Assembly: GCA_963693365.1 (NCBI GenBank)
Contig: CAVNZM010000013.1
Coordinates: forward strand, 3,286,001-3,350,000
From: Amoebidium appalachense
Taxonomy: Eukaryota; Ichthyosporea
Length of the DNA stretch: 64,000 bases
Reading direction: 5' to 3'
Part shown: piece after piece, positions 24,948 to 38,242 of the stretch
Position numbering within the stretch: position 1 is the stretch's first letter
Layout of the letters: each line of letters starts with the position of its first letter
Program-made: the position numbers and the translations under genes
The notes under the pieces: generated by a model
What the model saw: only the letters and a program-made list of their open reading frames with translations
What the model was told of the DNA's origin: nothing
The model's database searches: none

Positions 24948-25118
24948 TTGAATGCGGAACACGGTACGAAGTACGCATACACGATGAGAAGCATGGTGCA
25001 GGACACATGCAAAGGCAAACATTCAAGTATGCAACATCAGCCCAAGCGCACAGTATGCGTTTTAAGCAGAGCCCATCCTCAGGGAGGGCCCAAGTCATCA
25101 ATTGCGTCTGAGTTTGGG
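24948..25118 (-). repeat. Interspersed poly(C)-tailed repeat, copy C (5'-truncated)
   Basis: On the - strand this copy begins inside the AAACTCAGACGC segment of copy A (31475-31765). It follows copy A closely through GAGGATGGGCTCTGCTTA, TTGAATGTTTGCCTTTGCAT and CACCATGCTTCTCATCGTG to TTCCGCATTCAA, and then passes directly into a run of 28 C (24920-24947 as G on + strand). Relative to copy A it lacks the 5' part, as expected of a truncated retroposon. Confidence 0.7.
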
Positions 25119-25589
25119 GGGGGGGGGAGTACGTGGGTGGAAGGGGGGGGGGGGGGGGGGGGGGGGGTTATATCATGGCTCATATTTGCGCATTAGCTTT
25201 ATTCAAAGGCTTCATTCCGACACCGTCTGATCAAGCATACGTCATACTATACACGTCCCCCCCCCCCCCCCCCCAGTCCCCACAAAAAAAAACCCCGAAG
25301 TGTAGCCTCTACGGCTTCTGAACCATCGACTCATACCATTCCTTTCAAGGTACATCTGAATTACACTAACCCTCCTCCCACTCAACCCTCTTGAACCCAT
25401 CCCCCCCCCCACCCCCACCACCACCATGGTTGTGTTTCGGCACTCTCCGATATATGCGTCTGTGTGCCCATACTTATTATTAGGTACTGCCACGTTCAAA
25501 TGAAGGGGAGAACATCAAGTGCGCCCCGCGGGGGGAAGGGGGGGGGGGGGGAGAAAATGCTAGAGCTGGTGGAAAACTCTAAAAAAATC

Positions 25590-25680
25590 ACGTTTTTGGC
25601 CCACATCCGCAGCGGGCAACACAACACAATATGCCAAGCACACAGTTGTGTATGCATCATAGTTAGAGCCCCTGGAGGTG
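25590..25680 (-). repeat. Interspersed repeat, divergent fragment G
   Basis: On the - strand it reads ATGATGCATACACAACTGTG and GGCATATTGTGTTGTGTTG, matching in order the fragment at 45110-45204 and the end of copy B (40060-40265). A C run follows about 40 bp further on that strand. Confidence 0.4.
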
Positions 25681-26037
25681 GTGTGGGGTGGTGTGTGTGG
25701 TGGAGAGAGACAGAGGGGGAGGGGGGGGGGGGGAGGAGGTTGGAACACGAACGTGGCACCATAAGTCATCGTGTGATAATATATATTTTAACTGCTGCCT
25801 TTCATTGGCTCACTAGCCTAACCACCAAACGCCACCCCTGCACAGCAGGTTCGTGGGTTGGAATGGCTGGCCGCAGCTTATATTTCTAAACAGCCAATAA
25901 CTTAGTGTTATATCTACGATCTTTTCCTAATCACAGTTTTACCTGCCGCCATTCGCTGTGCCTCACATTCAACTACAATCGTTTTCTTTTTTTGTTTTTT
26001 CCCCAATCACTATATACTCCTTTGCGAGAGGGGGGGG

Positions 26038-26076
<39 letters not shown>

Positions 26077-26249
26077 TGGGGGAACAGCCAAAACACCCGC
26101 TTTCCACTACACTACACACACTTCACACAACATGAACACACATAAAAAAGGGGTTTACGCTGTTTACTCGAGGCAAAGAATAAAAAACCAAAACAAAAAC
26201 CACACACGAGCATGCGAAATTTTACCAAATCTCACCGCAGAACGCCAAC

Positions 26250-29131
26250 TCATGCGCTCATCTGCCTGCCGATCACCTCCACCTGGAAGCCAATCTTGGT
26301 CAGCTCCTCCACGTTGAGAATCTTGCGACCGTCAAACATATACGCAGGCTTGAACATTCCGGCGAAAATCTTGGCGTAATCGAGCGTCTTGAACTCGTCC
26401 CACTCCGTGCACACGGCAATGGCGTGCGCGTCCTTTGCGGCCTCATACGGCTCGTGCACAATGTCAATCAGAGACTTCTGCTTCTGGAGAGACTTCTCAT
26501 CAACGCCCACGGGGAGGAGGTCGAGGTAAATCTGCTCATCGTCGACCTTGGGATCGTAAATGGCGACACGTGCGCCCTCCTCAAGGAGGTAGCGGCACAC
26601 GTCAATGGAGGCAGACTCACGGGTGTCGCCGGTGTCCTTCTTGAAGGCAAAACCGTACACGCAGATCTTCTTGCCGGTGACGGTGTTGAAGAGCTTGCGC
26701 ACGATGTGCTGGGCGAAGCGGCGCTTCTGGTATTCGTTGATCTCGATCACCTGAGGGGATGGAGGGGAAGGGTTAGAACTGTCTTCGAAGTGGGTGGTGG
26801 TGGTGGTGATTGGTGGTGGGCGGGAGGGAGGGCAGAGGGGGTGAAGGGGGGGATAGAACGAAACCGTAAGTACATAGCATGTGTTCCCAGCAATTCAACA
26901 GAAACAAGGGCAGTGTAAAACAAGCCCCATTGGAATGAGGGGGGTTGGGAGTGCCGGGAGTGTGGGGTGGGGTCGGGGGAGGGGTGTTTACATTTGTGCA
27001 TCGAAAGTGGGCGGGTGGTGGTGGGAGTGGGAGAGGGGTGGGGTGGGGAGGGGGGGGGGGGGGGGGGGGGGAGGAGAGAGAGAAGAGAGAAAGAGAGAGG
27101 AATGGAGGGTAACGTTACCTCCTGCCAGTAGTGGGCGACCTCGGGCAGGTTGTAGCTCTCGCACAGGTACACGAGGTTGAGAATGTCCTTCTGGAAGCAG
27201 CTGCCGCCAAAGCCCACAGACGCCTTGAGGAACTTGTTGCCAATGCGCGTGTCCTGACCAATGGCACGGGCCACCTCGTCGACATCGGCACCTAAAAAAG
27301 AAAATGTTGGGTTAGGGGATGTGCGGAAAATGTGGATTGAAGATGAACAATGCACATGAACTGACCAGATGAGAGTCTTGAGCCCGGCAAGCTGGTATTT
27401 GGATGGGAAGAGGGATGGGTTTGGAATCTGCTGGGTGGGTGAATGGGGGTGGGGGTGGGGGTGGAGTGGGAGAAGGGGGGGGGGGGGGGGGGGGGGGGGG
27501 GATTCTTACTGGGCACGAGGAAAGAAAATCTTAGCTGAGGGTTTCGGGGGAGGGGGAGGGGGGGGGAGGAGGGGAGGGTTCTAAGTGGGAACAGAGAAAA
27601 GATGTAAGCCTGAATTGCACAGTAGCAACGAAAGACGAAATGTTGGGGTGGTGTGTATGGGTGTGTGTGTGTGTGTATGTGTTTGGGGGGGGGGGGGGGG
27701 GGGGGGGGAAGGGGAAGGGGAGGGGATAGGGTTCTTACCAGTGGCCTCGCACAGAGCAGAGATGGAGTTGATGGAAGAGATACGCTGGGCAAGGAAAGCA
27801 TTAGCCGTCAGCTTGGACAGCTCAGACGACCACGTGTTGGTCGTGAGAATCCGCTCGACGGGCACCCAGTGAGAGTACACACCCACAAGGCCAGCAATGG
27901 CCTGAAGACCGGCAGGAGACTGCTCACCACCAATCAGAACGCGGTCGGGGGCAAAGAGATCGGCGATGGCAGTTCCCTCGGCAAGGAACTCGGGGTTGGA
28001 GAGAATCTGGAATGCAACACCGTGCTTGGTGTTGGAGGTGAGAATCTTGCGGATGGCGTCAGCGGACTTGACGGGCACAGTCGACTTCTCAACGACAATC
28101 TTGTCGCTGGTGGCAACTTCGGCAATGCGGCGGGCGGCAGACTCGAGGTATTTCATGTCGGCGGCGCGGCCCTTGCCCTGTTGAGTGTGGAAGGGGGGGG
28201 GGGGAGGTTGTGGTTAGTGTGTGGGTTGTTGGAGGAAGGAGGACTGTGATTGTGTTGGGGTGGGTGGGAATGGTTGGTTTATACGGCATAATGTGTTGGG
28301 GTGAGAAGGGAGTTACACATTTCTGATTCTTTGTGGAGTAGGATGGCGAGAGGGCGTTGAAGTTTTTTTTTTAGAGGTGGTGTGTCTTGAAGATTGATTG
28401 TGTCTGGTTGAAATGGGATATCGATAGGCAGTGTCGGAAGAGGTGTGAATTTGAATCTAGCGGAGCACGTGTTTACACTACAGACAACTTCTTCTCAGTA
28501 ATTCACTACACAAAGCAGCATGATATACATGGATGTGAGATAGGAGAAATTGAGATGAAAAAAGCATTTCGTTGAAGTTCCTTTGCCCCTCAAAATACGA
28601 CAGACATTCAAAATGCCATTCCTTTCCACTTACGAACTCTTTCATACCCGTTACCACTTTCGCCACCTTACTAACTACAGTTGACACCATATAGCTGTGT
28701 CTCCCCACACATTCATCCATTCACCCACCCACCACCCATCCACACACAAAACCCTCACCCCCTTCCCCCAGCCACCCATATCAGAACGCATAGACAAGAA
28801 ACGAAAAACGAAATACGACACCTACCATGCCAAACGTCTTGGTGGGTGTGTTCACGGACACGAAAATCAGCTGGCTGTCCTGGATAGCCTTGTCGACATC
28901 CGTGGAGAAGAAAAGGTTGCGCCCACGGCACTGCTTGACAACCTCATCCAGGCCGGGCTCGTAAATGGGGAGCTTGTCACTGTTCCAGGCGTCAATACGC
29001 TGCTGGGAGAGATCCACCACAGTGACGGTAATATCGGGGCACTTGAGTGCAATTACCGCCATGGTCGGGCCACCGACATAGCCGGCGCCGATGCAGCAAA
29101 TCTTGGTAATGGTGGGCGTGGGGTTACACAT
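26250..29131 (-). CDS. UGDH: UDP-glucose 6-dehydrogenase
   Basis: Oxidises UDP-glucose to UDP-glucuronate with two NAD+ in the cytosol, supplying glucuronate and xylose donors for glycans. Four exons with GT-AG introns join in phase to 472 aa: 29131-28826, 28177-27739, 27291-27119, 26750-26250 (TGA). The NAD-binding loop GAGYVGG is at 15-21, VNTPTK follows near the end of exon 1, and EKSTVPVKS and [10 protein letters not shown] lie in exon 2. The catalytic Cys280 is in [10 protein letters not shown], and the C-terminal UDP-binding domain contains [14 protein letters not shown]. Identity to the animal enzyme is high along the whole length, and the protein ends shortly after the conserved core, without the roughly 25-residue tail of the human enzyme. 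No key residue is missing. Every intron has long C runs on the gene's own strand. The promoter (29247-29317) has CCAAT and TATA elements. No neighbour is related in function. Confidence 0.96.
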
Positions 29132-29246
29132 TTTCCTGTGTGTTTGTAACTACAACGACACTCGAGTGGGTGTGTGGATTCTGTGAACGTGTGCTCGTGT
29201 GTAACTGTGCCCGAACGCTACCGTGGCTAGAGTGATGGCTTGGAGG

Positions 29247-29317
29247 CTTTTATATTGCGTGGGTCCCCTTGGCAACTCCGCGGCGACATTCCTCAAATGC
29301 TGGATTGATTCCATTGG
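29247..29317 (-). promoter_or_regulatory. UGDH promoter (CCAAT box and TATA box)
   Basis: On the gene's strand, ACCAATGG (CCAAT at 29317-29313) is followed about 55 bp downstream by CAATATAAAAG (29257-29247), about 115 bp before the ATG. This predicts a 5'UTR of about 90 nt. Confidence 0.65.
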
Positions 29318-31117
29318 TTAATGCTCCAAAACTCAGTCGGACCTGACCGACAGGCAGAAAAATGACAAGGATATATCGATGCAAAAATCATACAGTTCTA
29401 CGCGAGCGTAGACTTTTCTGCTACTAGCAAAGCACTGAAAAAACAGGATATATATTAATCACTGTGTACGTTGGGCGGTGTTTTTTAGTGCTATAATAAT
29501 ATCACAATGCTGTGGAAGCAAAACACTTCGCTTTACGTATTTGGTATTTCTGTTGTTGGCCGTTGTCCATAAAACGACATTGTGATTGGTGCTTAGTCAT
29601 TTGACCTTTTTCTATTGTCGACCTGATGAATGGCTCGTCATTGGCTGTGAAAATTATTACGACCAATTTGATTGGTGTGAATAAATTCGTAGCATTCCAA
29701 GTGGGCTTATCATGGTGGGTCGGGCGGTGCAACGTTGGTACAAGTTTCACATACTCGTTTATACATTAAAGTTTTGAAGTTTTCACAACTTAAAGAAAAT
29801 ACAACTGAATACTAAATTTTACATACTAAGAATAAATATTTGTGACAGGAACACAGCTCAATCTAGACCAGCGTTTGCGCTCCTAGCATGCATGGTCCAT
29901 CTTTCTAGCGTTTTCACATAATCGATCTATGTAAGAAGTACGCCAATAAGAAGTTGTTATCAAAAGCTTAATTTGGTTATAGTGCATTCCATGAGCAATC
30001 AAACGCCAATTAAAATACGTTCATCTACAGCACACGTGCCCAATAAAATTTTGAAACGGACATATAAGGATTTTGGGATAGGTGTGCTCAAATTTCGAAA
30101 CAGTATCTCGCTATATCAAATCATGCGAATTCCAGGTTCCACGATTCCACCTGAGGCTGAAGTTAGCTTCAAAATATAACAGAAATGTATAACCCATTAT
30201 ATATTTATCATTAATCCAATTTCTTTCCTGATATAAGAAAAAACAAACATTATCAAAACTCTTGAATGACTGTAATCATATTTATCATAAAGTTATCAAT
30301 ATCAAAACTATTTATTTCCCTTTAGTTGAGATAAAGAATTGAAAATATGAAAGAATGTTAGAAGTTAACTGTGCTGCGTACGAATCATGCCGTGCGCCCC
30401 CGGCTCTCGATCGAGACTCAACGACGTCAACGTGTCGTGTACACGTGTAAGCGTGTCTCAGTGGAACGTTTGAACATTACCATTAGTACTGCTATAGAGC
30501 TGAAAATTTGGTGCTCCCCGCGAATATACACATGTGTACATTCGTGAAGGGACAGTGTTGGGGTGGTACAGAACAGCCTGCGTCGATGAAGACATGCCAT
30601 CGTGACTGATGCAAATGGACAAGTGTTCAGTGACATGCATCGGGTGAGGCAGGCGAGTGAGTAGCCATTGATATAGGCAAGTAGCCTCATTACATATACA
30701 ACCCGCGGTTGAAATACATGAGCACCTTAATCTCTCACTCCCTGACCACGTTTAAGCGAATATACCCCCCTCCCCCCCCCTCCCCCTCTCCGGGGGCCCC
30801 TCTTCCCCCCTCCCCCCTCTCTCACCCCCCTCCCCCCCCTCGCCTCTTTTTGGCCTTCCCTTGCTTCATGGTTCCCCCTCCTACCCCCCGCTCCCCATAC
30901 CCTCTCCCTCTCCCTCTATCTTTCTCGTCCTACTCTGTCTCCCTCTCTCCCCATGACTCTCATTCTCCCTCCCTCTCCCTCTTTCGCTCTCGCCATCATC
31001 CCCCCCCCTCCCCCCCCCCCCTCTCCCGGCGCCCCACCTTCTCATTCACCTTTTCCCCCTCCCTTTCTCCCCGCCCACTCCCTCTCCTCGCTCTCACTTT
31101 TCTTTTTATGTTCTTCT

Positions 31118-31155
<38 letters not shown>

Positions 31156-31474
31156 TCCCTTTTCTCCCTCCACACCCGAGGGCCTATCCTGGCTGTTCCC
31201 AGGTTGTGTACACACGTGTGGCAAGACATAATGTTGCTGGCAATGGGTATCTTGCCCGTGTGATAAGTCACAACGATTCCTTGGGTTCTTTTTCCTGTGC
31301 CAGAAACAGTTTCAACCGTGTCCCCAATAGGGTCACCCTCTCTCCGCCCTAGACCCCCCCCACATCTTTACTTCCATGCAACCGGGCATGGTTGCTCTGT
31401 GTCGTGCATCTGTAAGCACATACGCGTTTGTCGCTGCACTGCATTAGTTTGCACATACATCTTCACCGTTTTGC
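29318..31474. other. Intergenic, AT-rich, no gene recognised
   Basis: Positions 29340-30700 are AT-rich, almost without microsatellites and without a recognisable coding frame. ATTGG/CCAAT words recur at about 29584-29676 (several within 100 bp). Positions 30760-31155 are C-rich simple sequence with CTCT words, including a C run at about 31121-31153. Confidence 0.5.
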
Positions 31475-31765
31475 TCACCTTGCTTGCATAAGCAACCCTG
31501 CTCGTCTTTGATCAAGACGGGTTGACCCACCCAAGTTCAGTTGATGCTGCTGTCTGAGTTGGAGCGTCGTATATACGCGGGCTAAGGGGTCGAAACTCAG
31601 ACGCAATTGATGACTTGGGCCCTCCCTGAGGATGGGCTCTGCTTATGACGCATACTGTGCGCATGGCTGATGCTGCATACTTGAATGTTTGCCTTTGCAT
31701 GTGTCCTGCACCATGCTTCTCATCGTGTATGCGTACTTCGTACTGTGTTCCGCATTCAAAACCCC
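31475..31765 (+). repeat. Interspersed poly(C)-tailed repeat, copy A (longest)
   Basis: The longest copy seen. It opens near GCATAAGCAACCCTGCTCGT and contains TGATCAAGACGGG, GACCCACCCAA, TGAGTTGG, GGTCGAAACT and CCCTGAGGATGGGCTCTGCT. It ends TTCCGCATTCAAAA at a 13-nt C run. TGAGTTGG and GGTCGAAAC faintly resemble the A and B boxes of a tRNA-type RNA polymerase III promoter, with a shortened spacer; that reading is speculative. Confidence 0.7.
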
Positions 31766-32171
31766 CCCCCCCTCCCCACATCCCCCCACTGCACACTCAC
31801 CAAACCTCTTGTCCCCAATGTTTTCCTGCACCGTTTCTTCACGCTTTTGTTTTTCTACTTCTCCTCCCCTCTCTCCCCTCCCCCTTCGATCCCCCCAGTG
31901 ACGTGCCCCCCCCCCCCCCCTCCCCCCCCCCCCCCCCCCCTTGCCCCCTCCCCTCAAAAAGAATAGGTTCCGCTTATGTTGCATGCTGTTGTTGCATACT
32001 TGAATGTTTGCTTTGGCATGGGGTCCTGCACCGTGCTTCTCATCTAGTTGTACTTCATGCCGTGTTACACACGGTAAATGCTCCATTTCTCCCCCCCCCC
32101 CCCCCCTCCCCCCCCCCCCCCCCCTCCCTCCCTCCCTCCCTCCCCCCTCCCTCCCTCCCCTGTGTTCCAGC

Positions 32172-32237
<66 letters not shown>

Positions 32238-32411
32238 CACACACACACAGTGTCTCATGTCCATCGCTCTCTCTTTCCCCCCAGTCTCCTTTTCTCCCCT
32301 TCCCCCCTCCCCCCTCCCTCTCTCCGTCTTTCATACACACACCCTCTCACTCTCTCTCTCTCTGTGTGTGTGTCTGCTCTTTATCAGGACACGCCCACCT
32401 ACCCACACTCA

Positions 32412-32443
<32 letters not shown>

Positions 32444-32722
32444 ACACACACACACTACACACGTGCGCACACCACTTGCCACCACTTCAACCGTCATAAT
32501 TGCACTTCAACGGAGGCTGATTGAACAAAACCTTTACTCAAATTTATTGGTCTTAAGCGGTACATATGTATGTTGGTATTGATTCGATTCAATTGTCTAA
32601 TCAAGTTTTTTTTGTTATTTTTAATATGGGGAGGGCGGACACACACAATACAAGAAGTGTGCCTTATTCTTCAAGCCAAACAAGATGCTTAATTGGTTCA
32701 ATGTCACGGTCTCCCCTGTCCT

Positions 32723-32753
<31 letters not shown>

Positions 32754-32918
32754 ACACACACACACCTTACATTTTTTTTTCTTCCATGCAGACTTTCTGG
32801 GGTACTCGTCGTGTCTATCTAGCAGCGGAATCCGAGCGTGTTTTTGGCTTCCTGCTGCTGACAGATATTTCAATCTACGAAATTTTTTCATTCGGAAAAT
32901 TGATGTATCTAAGAGAAG
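31766..32918. other. C-rich, CA and repeat-filled region upstream of the MaoC gene
   Basis: Holds C runs (31760-31790, 31908-31945, 32090-32160, 32410-32443, 32725-32753), CA tracts (32169-32248, 32750-32765), one repeat fragment (31969-32086) and, just before the MaoC gene, a pyrimidine-rich TTTTTTTTTCTTCCATGCAG ending at 32791. The last looks like a 3' splice site of a 5'UTR intron; its donor was not found. Confidence 0.45.
31969..32086 (+). repeat. Interspersed repeat, copy D (5'-truncated)
   Basis: Matches the 3' half of copy A, sharing GCATACTTGAATGTTTGC, TCCTGCACC and TGCTTCTCATC. It begins at GGTTCCGCTTATG, well inside the unit, and reaches a C run about 15 bp after its end (from about 32091). 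It sits 200 bp downstream of copy A, separated by C-rich sequence. Confidence 0.65.
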
Positions 32919-33455
32919 ATGTCTTCATTGCTCTGTCTCCGTAAACCGCTTCCCGCTCTCTGGAAAACCAATTTCGTGCGAAATTTCTGCACGAAATCCC
33001 CCTCTCAAGGATTCGACCCGAAGGATTTTGCCGTGGGTGTCTTCGTCGAAACTAAGAGGACATTCTCCCCGGAAGAGGTTAAGTTGTTTTCCGAACTCTC
33101 GGGCGATAACAACCCGGTGCACGTTAACGAAGAATACGCAAAGACTACCCGATTTGGAAGGTGCATCGTGCACGGTGCTTTAATGAACAGTGTTATATCC
33201 GCCCTTCTTGGAACCCGCCTCCCGGGCCCGGGGTCTATTTATATCTCGCAAACGGTTCGCTTTAAGCGGCCGCTCTATGTAGGGGAGGAAATGACTGCGC
33301 GTGTTAGGTGTTTAAAGATAGGTGTGGATAAACCTATTGCGCACTTTAGCACCGAGTGCTTTAACGATAGGAATGAGGTGTGTATGGAGGGCGAAGCTGT
33401 GGTGGGGCTGCCGAAGGAGTTTGTGCGTGCGGGCCGCAGGGGGTTAAAGGAGTGA
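32919..33455 (+). CDS. HTD2: Mitochondrial (R)-specific hydroxyacyl-thioester dehydratase, MaoC/hot-dog fold (HTD2-like)
   Basis: Predicted to dehydrate 3-hydroxyacyl-ACP thioesters in mitochondrial type II fatty acid synthesis. The 178-aa frame is uninterrupted. Residues 1-26 form a basic, hydroxylated, amphipathic presequence (MSSLLCLRKPLPALWKTNFV) typical of a matrix-targeting signal. The MaoC hydratase motif is clear: GDNNPVH at 62-68, giving catalytic Asp63 and His68, followed by the R-F-G...VHG segment at 78-86 and ALLGT..PGPG at 95-105. Length and layout match animal and fungal HTD2. The coding region is intronless, but a 3' splice-site-like sequence ends at 32791, so a 5'UTR intron is likely. 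The start ATG at 32919 is the first in frame. Assignment to the hot-dog/MaoC family is firm; HTD2 rather than another R-hydratase rests on the presequence and length. Confidence 0.9.
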   Translation: MSSLLCLRKPLPALWKTNFVRNFCTKSPSQGFDPKDFAVGVFVETKRTFSPEEVKLFSELSGDNNPVHVNEEYAKTTRFGRCIVHGALMNSVISALLGTRLPGPGSIYISQTVRFKRPLYVGEEMTARVRCLKIGVDKPIAHFSTECFNDRNEVCMEGEAVVGLPKEFVRAGRRGLKE

Positions 33456-34391
33456 AGGTTTTTTAAATTTTAAGTTTTGTGGATTTTTTGATTTTGAAAA
33501 TTAAAACGATTAGCGGTACGATGTATAGGGAACTGCAACGGTTATGAATAAGGGAATGGCCAAAGAGCGATGTCGTTTTCAGATGTTTTTTTTACAATTT
33601 TGCTTTTTATTTTTTATTTATTCATTTTTTTTAAAAAAAGTCTTTTTGTTAATCATTTTTTTAGATTAGCTACCTGCGTTTTTATTTCTTGATTGGCTGC
33701 TTTCCCCCCCTCGGAAACCTTTTACTGACAGAAATAATTGACGTATTTCAGAATCTGTGAGATGGCCCACTTTTTTCAGCCTTACTCCCTCCCCCCCCCC
33801 CCCCCCCCCCCCCCCTTTCCTGCTGGGGGGCCGGGAGGGACAGTAAGGACGTGTGTGCAAGTTGTCAGTACTCTAAACAGACATGAATGTAGACCCCCTT
33901 GCTCTTGCTCCGTGGCTGTGCCACGGTATACAGGGGATCACCGATAAAAATTTTCTTTAGACTAAGTGTGTAAATCGAATGTTTGCTAAAAGGTTCAACC
34001 TAGCCCCCCCCCCCAAACCCCCTCTCTCTCCTGCAAGTTGTACCGCCACCCCCGGCAGCTGGTCTAACCTTCGTCTCGAGCTTGCCAAATATAGGTTGCT
34101 GAAGAAACTTGGTTACCGTAGCTTGCAACCATATGCAGGGCCTGCTGCCGCCATTGAGTATACGTAGACTCAGTCTTTGTCTACTGTGATGTTTTTATAG
34201 TGTTGTGTACGTGTCACAATGGTTTGTGTACCACGGGGTGGGTGGGTTCAACTTGGGTGGCGTAGGGGTGGGAGTTGGGGGGGGGGGGATTGTAATACAG
34301 TTCAGGTGGATGTAAGGGGGTACCTGCAGGATGCGGGTGCGTGCATGGGTGGATGTGCAGCTGCAGGTACATGTGTGTGTGTGTTGGGGGA

Positions 34392-34425
<34 letters not shown>

Positions 34426-34618
34426 CACCGTGCCGGCGCCATGGGCGACATGGGGAAGCCCGTGGAGGGGGGGCCGGGGGGGGGGGGGGGAGGGGGGAGG
34501 GGGGGGGGGGGGATCTTCGAATTCGCATGTTTCTGGGCTACGTTATCCCCTGGTTTCGAATTTGATTTGTTGCCGTTTCTGAAGGCCACTCCGATTGCAG
34601 GTCTCATTTTCTCGGTGA

Positions 34619-34649
<31 letters not shown>

Positions 34650-34701
34650 CGTTGGCCCCCCCCTAGATGGCCACCCATGGACTCCCGCATCATGATACAA
34701 A

Positions 34702-34735
<34 letters not shown>

Positions 34736-35728
34736 TCCCCCCCCGGGCCGTTTCCCCTCATCCCCCCGTGGCACCACCACCACCACCACAAACATATCAC
34801 AGCTTTCCCACCGCTGTGCTCAGACTTGCACGTGCATACTCGTAAGTTCACATGGCATACAGTAACATCATGCAAAGTGACAGAAGCAGCCAGAGTGCTT
34901 TCCTAATTTGGTGATGAACCGTGACTTTCCGCTCCACAAACACCATACCGCTTCTTTCGCCATTGCATTGCTTCGAATGTGCGTGTTCCGATGAAGTGGG
35001 CAGAAAACGTCTCTGGCCCCACTTTGACCCCCAGCCCTTTTTAATTAAACCTCGTTTTCAAAGTATTGCGCTACAAAGTGTCTAAGGAAAAAGGAATCAG
35101 CAGGCGTGTGGAGAATTAACAGTAGTGGAGTTTTGGGGAGGGGGGCCCGGGAGTGGTCGTCTGAGGGTTTTGAGGGGAAACCCGCCAAACAGCTCCAATA
35201 TTTTTTTTTTAATACTCACCCGGGACGAGTTTTCAGTCTGAGAATGTGAAATTTCGAGGACGTCCCCACCCCCCCCCCCCCCCCCCCCCCCCCCCCACCC
35301 CCCACCCCACCTTCCCCTCCTCGCCTTCTTTCTCCCCCCCCCCCCCCCCCCCCTTCCACCCAGCGTACCCGGTGCGCCCCCCTCCCCCCCCCCCCCCCCC
35401 CCCGGGCAAACACACGCACAGTGTCACACACCCACATTCAACTTAGGCACACACGAGCCCATACACAAAGCATGCTGCGCGAAAATACACACACACACAC
35501 ACACACACACTCACACACACTCACACAAACACACACTCCTACACACAATCACACACACACACAATGTCATATTGCACGCACATACGCACACACGCTCACA
35601 CTGCCACACACACACACCACACACACAAACACACGCACACGCGTGCACGTGCACACACACACACACACACACAAGCACACACAAATACACGCAGACAACA
35701 CACGCACACACACACACACACACGGACG

Positions 35729-35762
<34 letters not shown>

Positions 35763-35805
35763 AGCACACACAAATACACACACACAACACATGCACACAC
35801 ACACA

Positions 35806-35840
<35 letters not shown>

Positions 35841-38208
35841 GCACACACAAATACACGCACACAACACACGCACACACAAATACACGCACACAACACACGC
35901 ACACACGCACACACACACACACACACAGACGCACACACGCACGCATACATGCACACAAACACCGTGACTCATCCACACATGCATGAACAGTCTCATCCGC
36001 GAATGCCTTCTCTTATCACCTTGGTATATCATCCATCAGGTCGATTAACATCATTATGTTTTAATTTAGACCCAGTACCACTTCTCATGAGCCCCACATC
36101 ACTGCTTCCGCACAGTAGATGATGAGGGTCATGAGTGTTATGGTAAGGCCATATGCCAATTCCATTAACCGCACTCAAAGACAAAGAAACATCGTTTAGA
36201 AGCAAACTGAGAGTACTATGGGAGCTGAGAAAGAACCGGGTGTTGGTGGGACTGCTTAGCGTAAGAGAGGTAGAGAAAACGCCTCATCTCACAACACATG
36301 CACACAAAACCATTATCAAACTTGAACACTCACCCAAGACACGCCACGGCATGATCCCTCATGATCCCAGGGCGATGCAAAGTGGTTTGGTGGTTTGTGC
36401 AAAGCATCTGTCATTGAATGCTGTGAGTACGGCTACAGCGCTTCCCACTACGGTCTCAGACACAAAAGACAAAAAAACACTGGTTGAAACAGCGAATTAA
36501 TTCCATAACATAAAAATGTACTTTTCGTTGATATATTTGAGGTAAGGTACCGGTTGGCAGTCACACTACCACCAACGGTTGTTTATGCAGTTGGCAGGTT
36601 TGGGGGGAAGCAAGGAGCTTTTGATGATGCACAACAATCCAATCAGATTGATTAAAACAATACCGTATATGTTTAAAGATAAAACGCTTAACTCTGGAAT
36701 GCAATCTCAGCCACGGAATCCAATCAGAAACCGTTATTATGCGTCACCTTGTTTGCGTCATCACGAAACTGTAAAATAATTCTTTTCTTTTTTTAATAAA
36801 CATCCACTAGATATCCTACTTTTGTGACGTTCTATAAACTTGTTTGTTGAATGTTGAAAGGCTGCTCATTTAGACTTATATTTTTTGCGTATTAGATTCG
36901 AAACAAAACCTTCAGCTGAATTAAAGGTAGTTAAAAATAGCTATAATAAAAAAAGCTAAAAGTTGCTATCAATACTATGATACAGAACTGCCCCTAACTA
37001 AGGTTAGTATATCACAGGTTATCCACAAAAGTGATTTGAAATTAGACTTTTGTTGATTTCTACCGGCGCTCGCAGGGGACACGGTCACTCCATGGATCAG
37101 GGCCAAAGTCACGCAACTTGAAAAAGAAGCCTCGCCATTCTCAGTGATTTGTCACGTTTTCTGACAGACAACATCATAATGAATACTGAACTGACGTGTG
37201 AAGACACCGTATACGTCTCTGAGTAGCGCTCTTAGAGTAATATATCCAGACATCTGTCCGTTTGCGAAAGTCCTACAGCACCAGAACATCAGGTAGCACT
37301 ACGCCATTATCGAATTCCACCCCACTACTGTTTGGACCCAAGAACATCATTGGTGGGTGACACTTTAGTGTGAAAAAACTAATTTTCACGCTGCTCTGGG
37401 CATTGGGGTTGAGTAAAATGTATAGATTGACAAACAAGCTTCTGAGCGTTATTTCCCTTTCGAAGCATCTGTTTTCAATGTTTTAATCGCATGCCTGACT
37501 TGTGTTGACACAAATACCGATGTGTGCATGTTTCCTTTGACATTTTTGATACATTCTTGTTCGCAGTAACTGATGAGTTACAGGGCGAAATCGCCGAGCT
37601 CGTGAACTGCCACATTTGTTGCGAAAACGGAGCACAGGGTGCACTCTTTCTTCCTTGTTTCCTTTCTTACCATTCCAGTTTCTAAGAGCCCTTGCCTTTA
37701 AGTGAAGATGGTTCGCCAAGGGGGATGGTGGACACCTTCCTTTAAAGGCAAGTGCTGTTGACGCAATACACGAAGAGTGTGGGCATGGGATCTAACAAGC
37801 GTTCGAGCTTTGAGACACCTACACAGAAACCCGCCCATGGGATTGCATGCTCGGTTGTGTAGGCACAAGACACACACGCACAAAACACCAATACACATAA
37901 ACACTCGCCCACGCGCATTCAGGCCTCTGTGCTAGCGTTACACAGTACACACATCTCGGCACGTTTCTCGAAAGTGCTCTGCATGACACTACGAACACAT
38001 GATCAACACTTGTGCTTGTCTTATTCTACGTAAAGAGTTCTGCTCTTCTGAATTCCCGCATGCCTCCTCTTTCTCGCGCGTCCTGTCCTAACCACCTGGT
38101 CCTCATGCACGCACACATATCCTTACCATACTGCGAGCCACCTTAAATAACTTCCCGGTTTACCTTTCCTTTCTACCTGTTTATTACTTCTGTTGTTGCG
38201 ACTTCTAG

Positions 38209-38242
<34 letters not shown>

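Larger units (their letters stand above)
19191..26249. other. Divergent/intergenic region between CotH and UGDH genes, no firm gene
   Basis: After the CotH promoter come C/CT tracts (19797-20272), G runs (20745-20834), poly(C) (21092-21138), CA blocks (21280-21390, 21775-22147), C and G runs (22340-22640), a G-rich block (23170-23560), GT (23636-23881) and further G runs. Two fragments of the interspersed repeat (24948-25118, 25590-25680) lie here. Exon-like frames bounded by plausible acceptors occur at about 24172-24239 (- strand) and 24052-24145 (+ strand), but they do not join into a model with matching donors. The tandem pair of CTTGGTAAANGT..TGGGC words at about 22312 and 22396 is a local duplication. 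Confidence 0.5.
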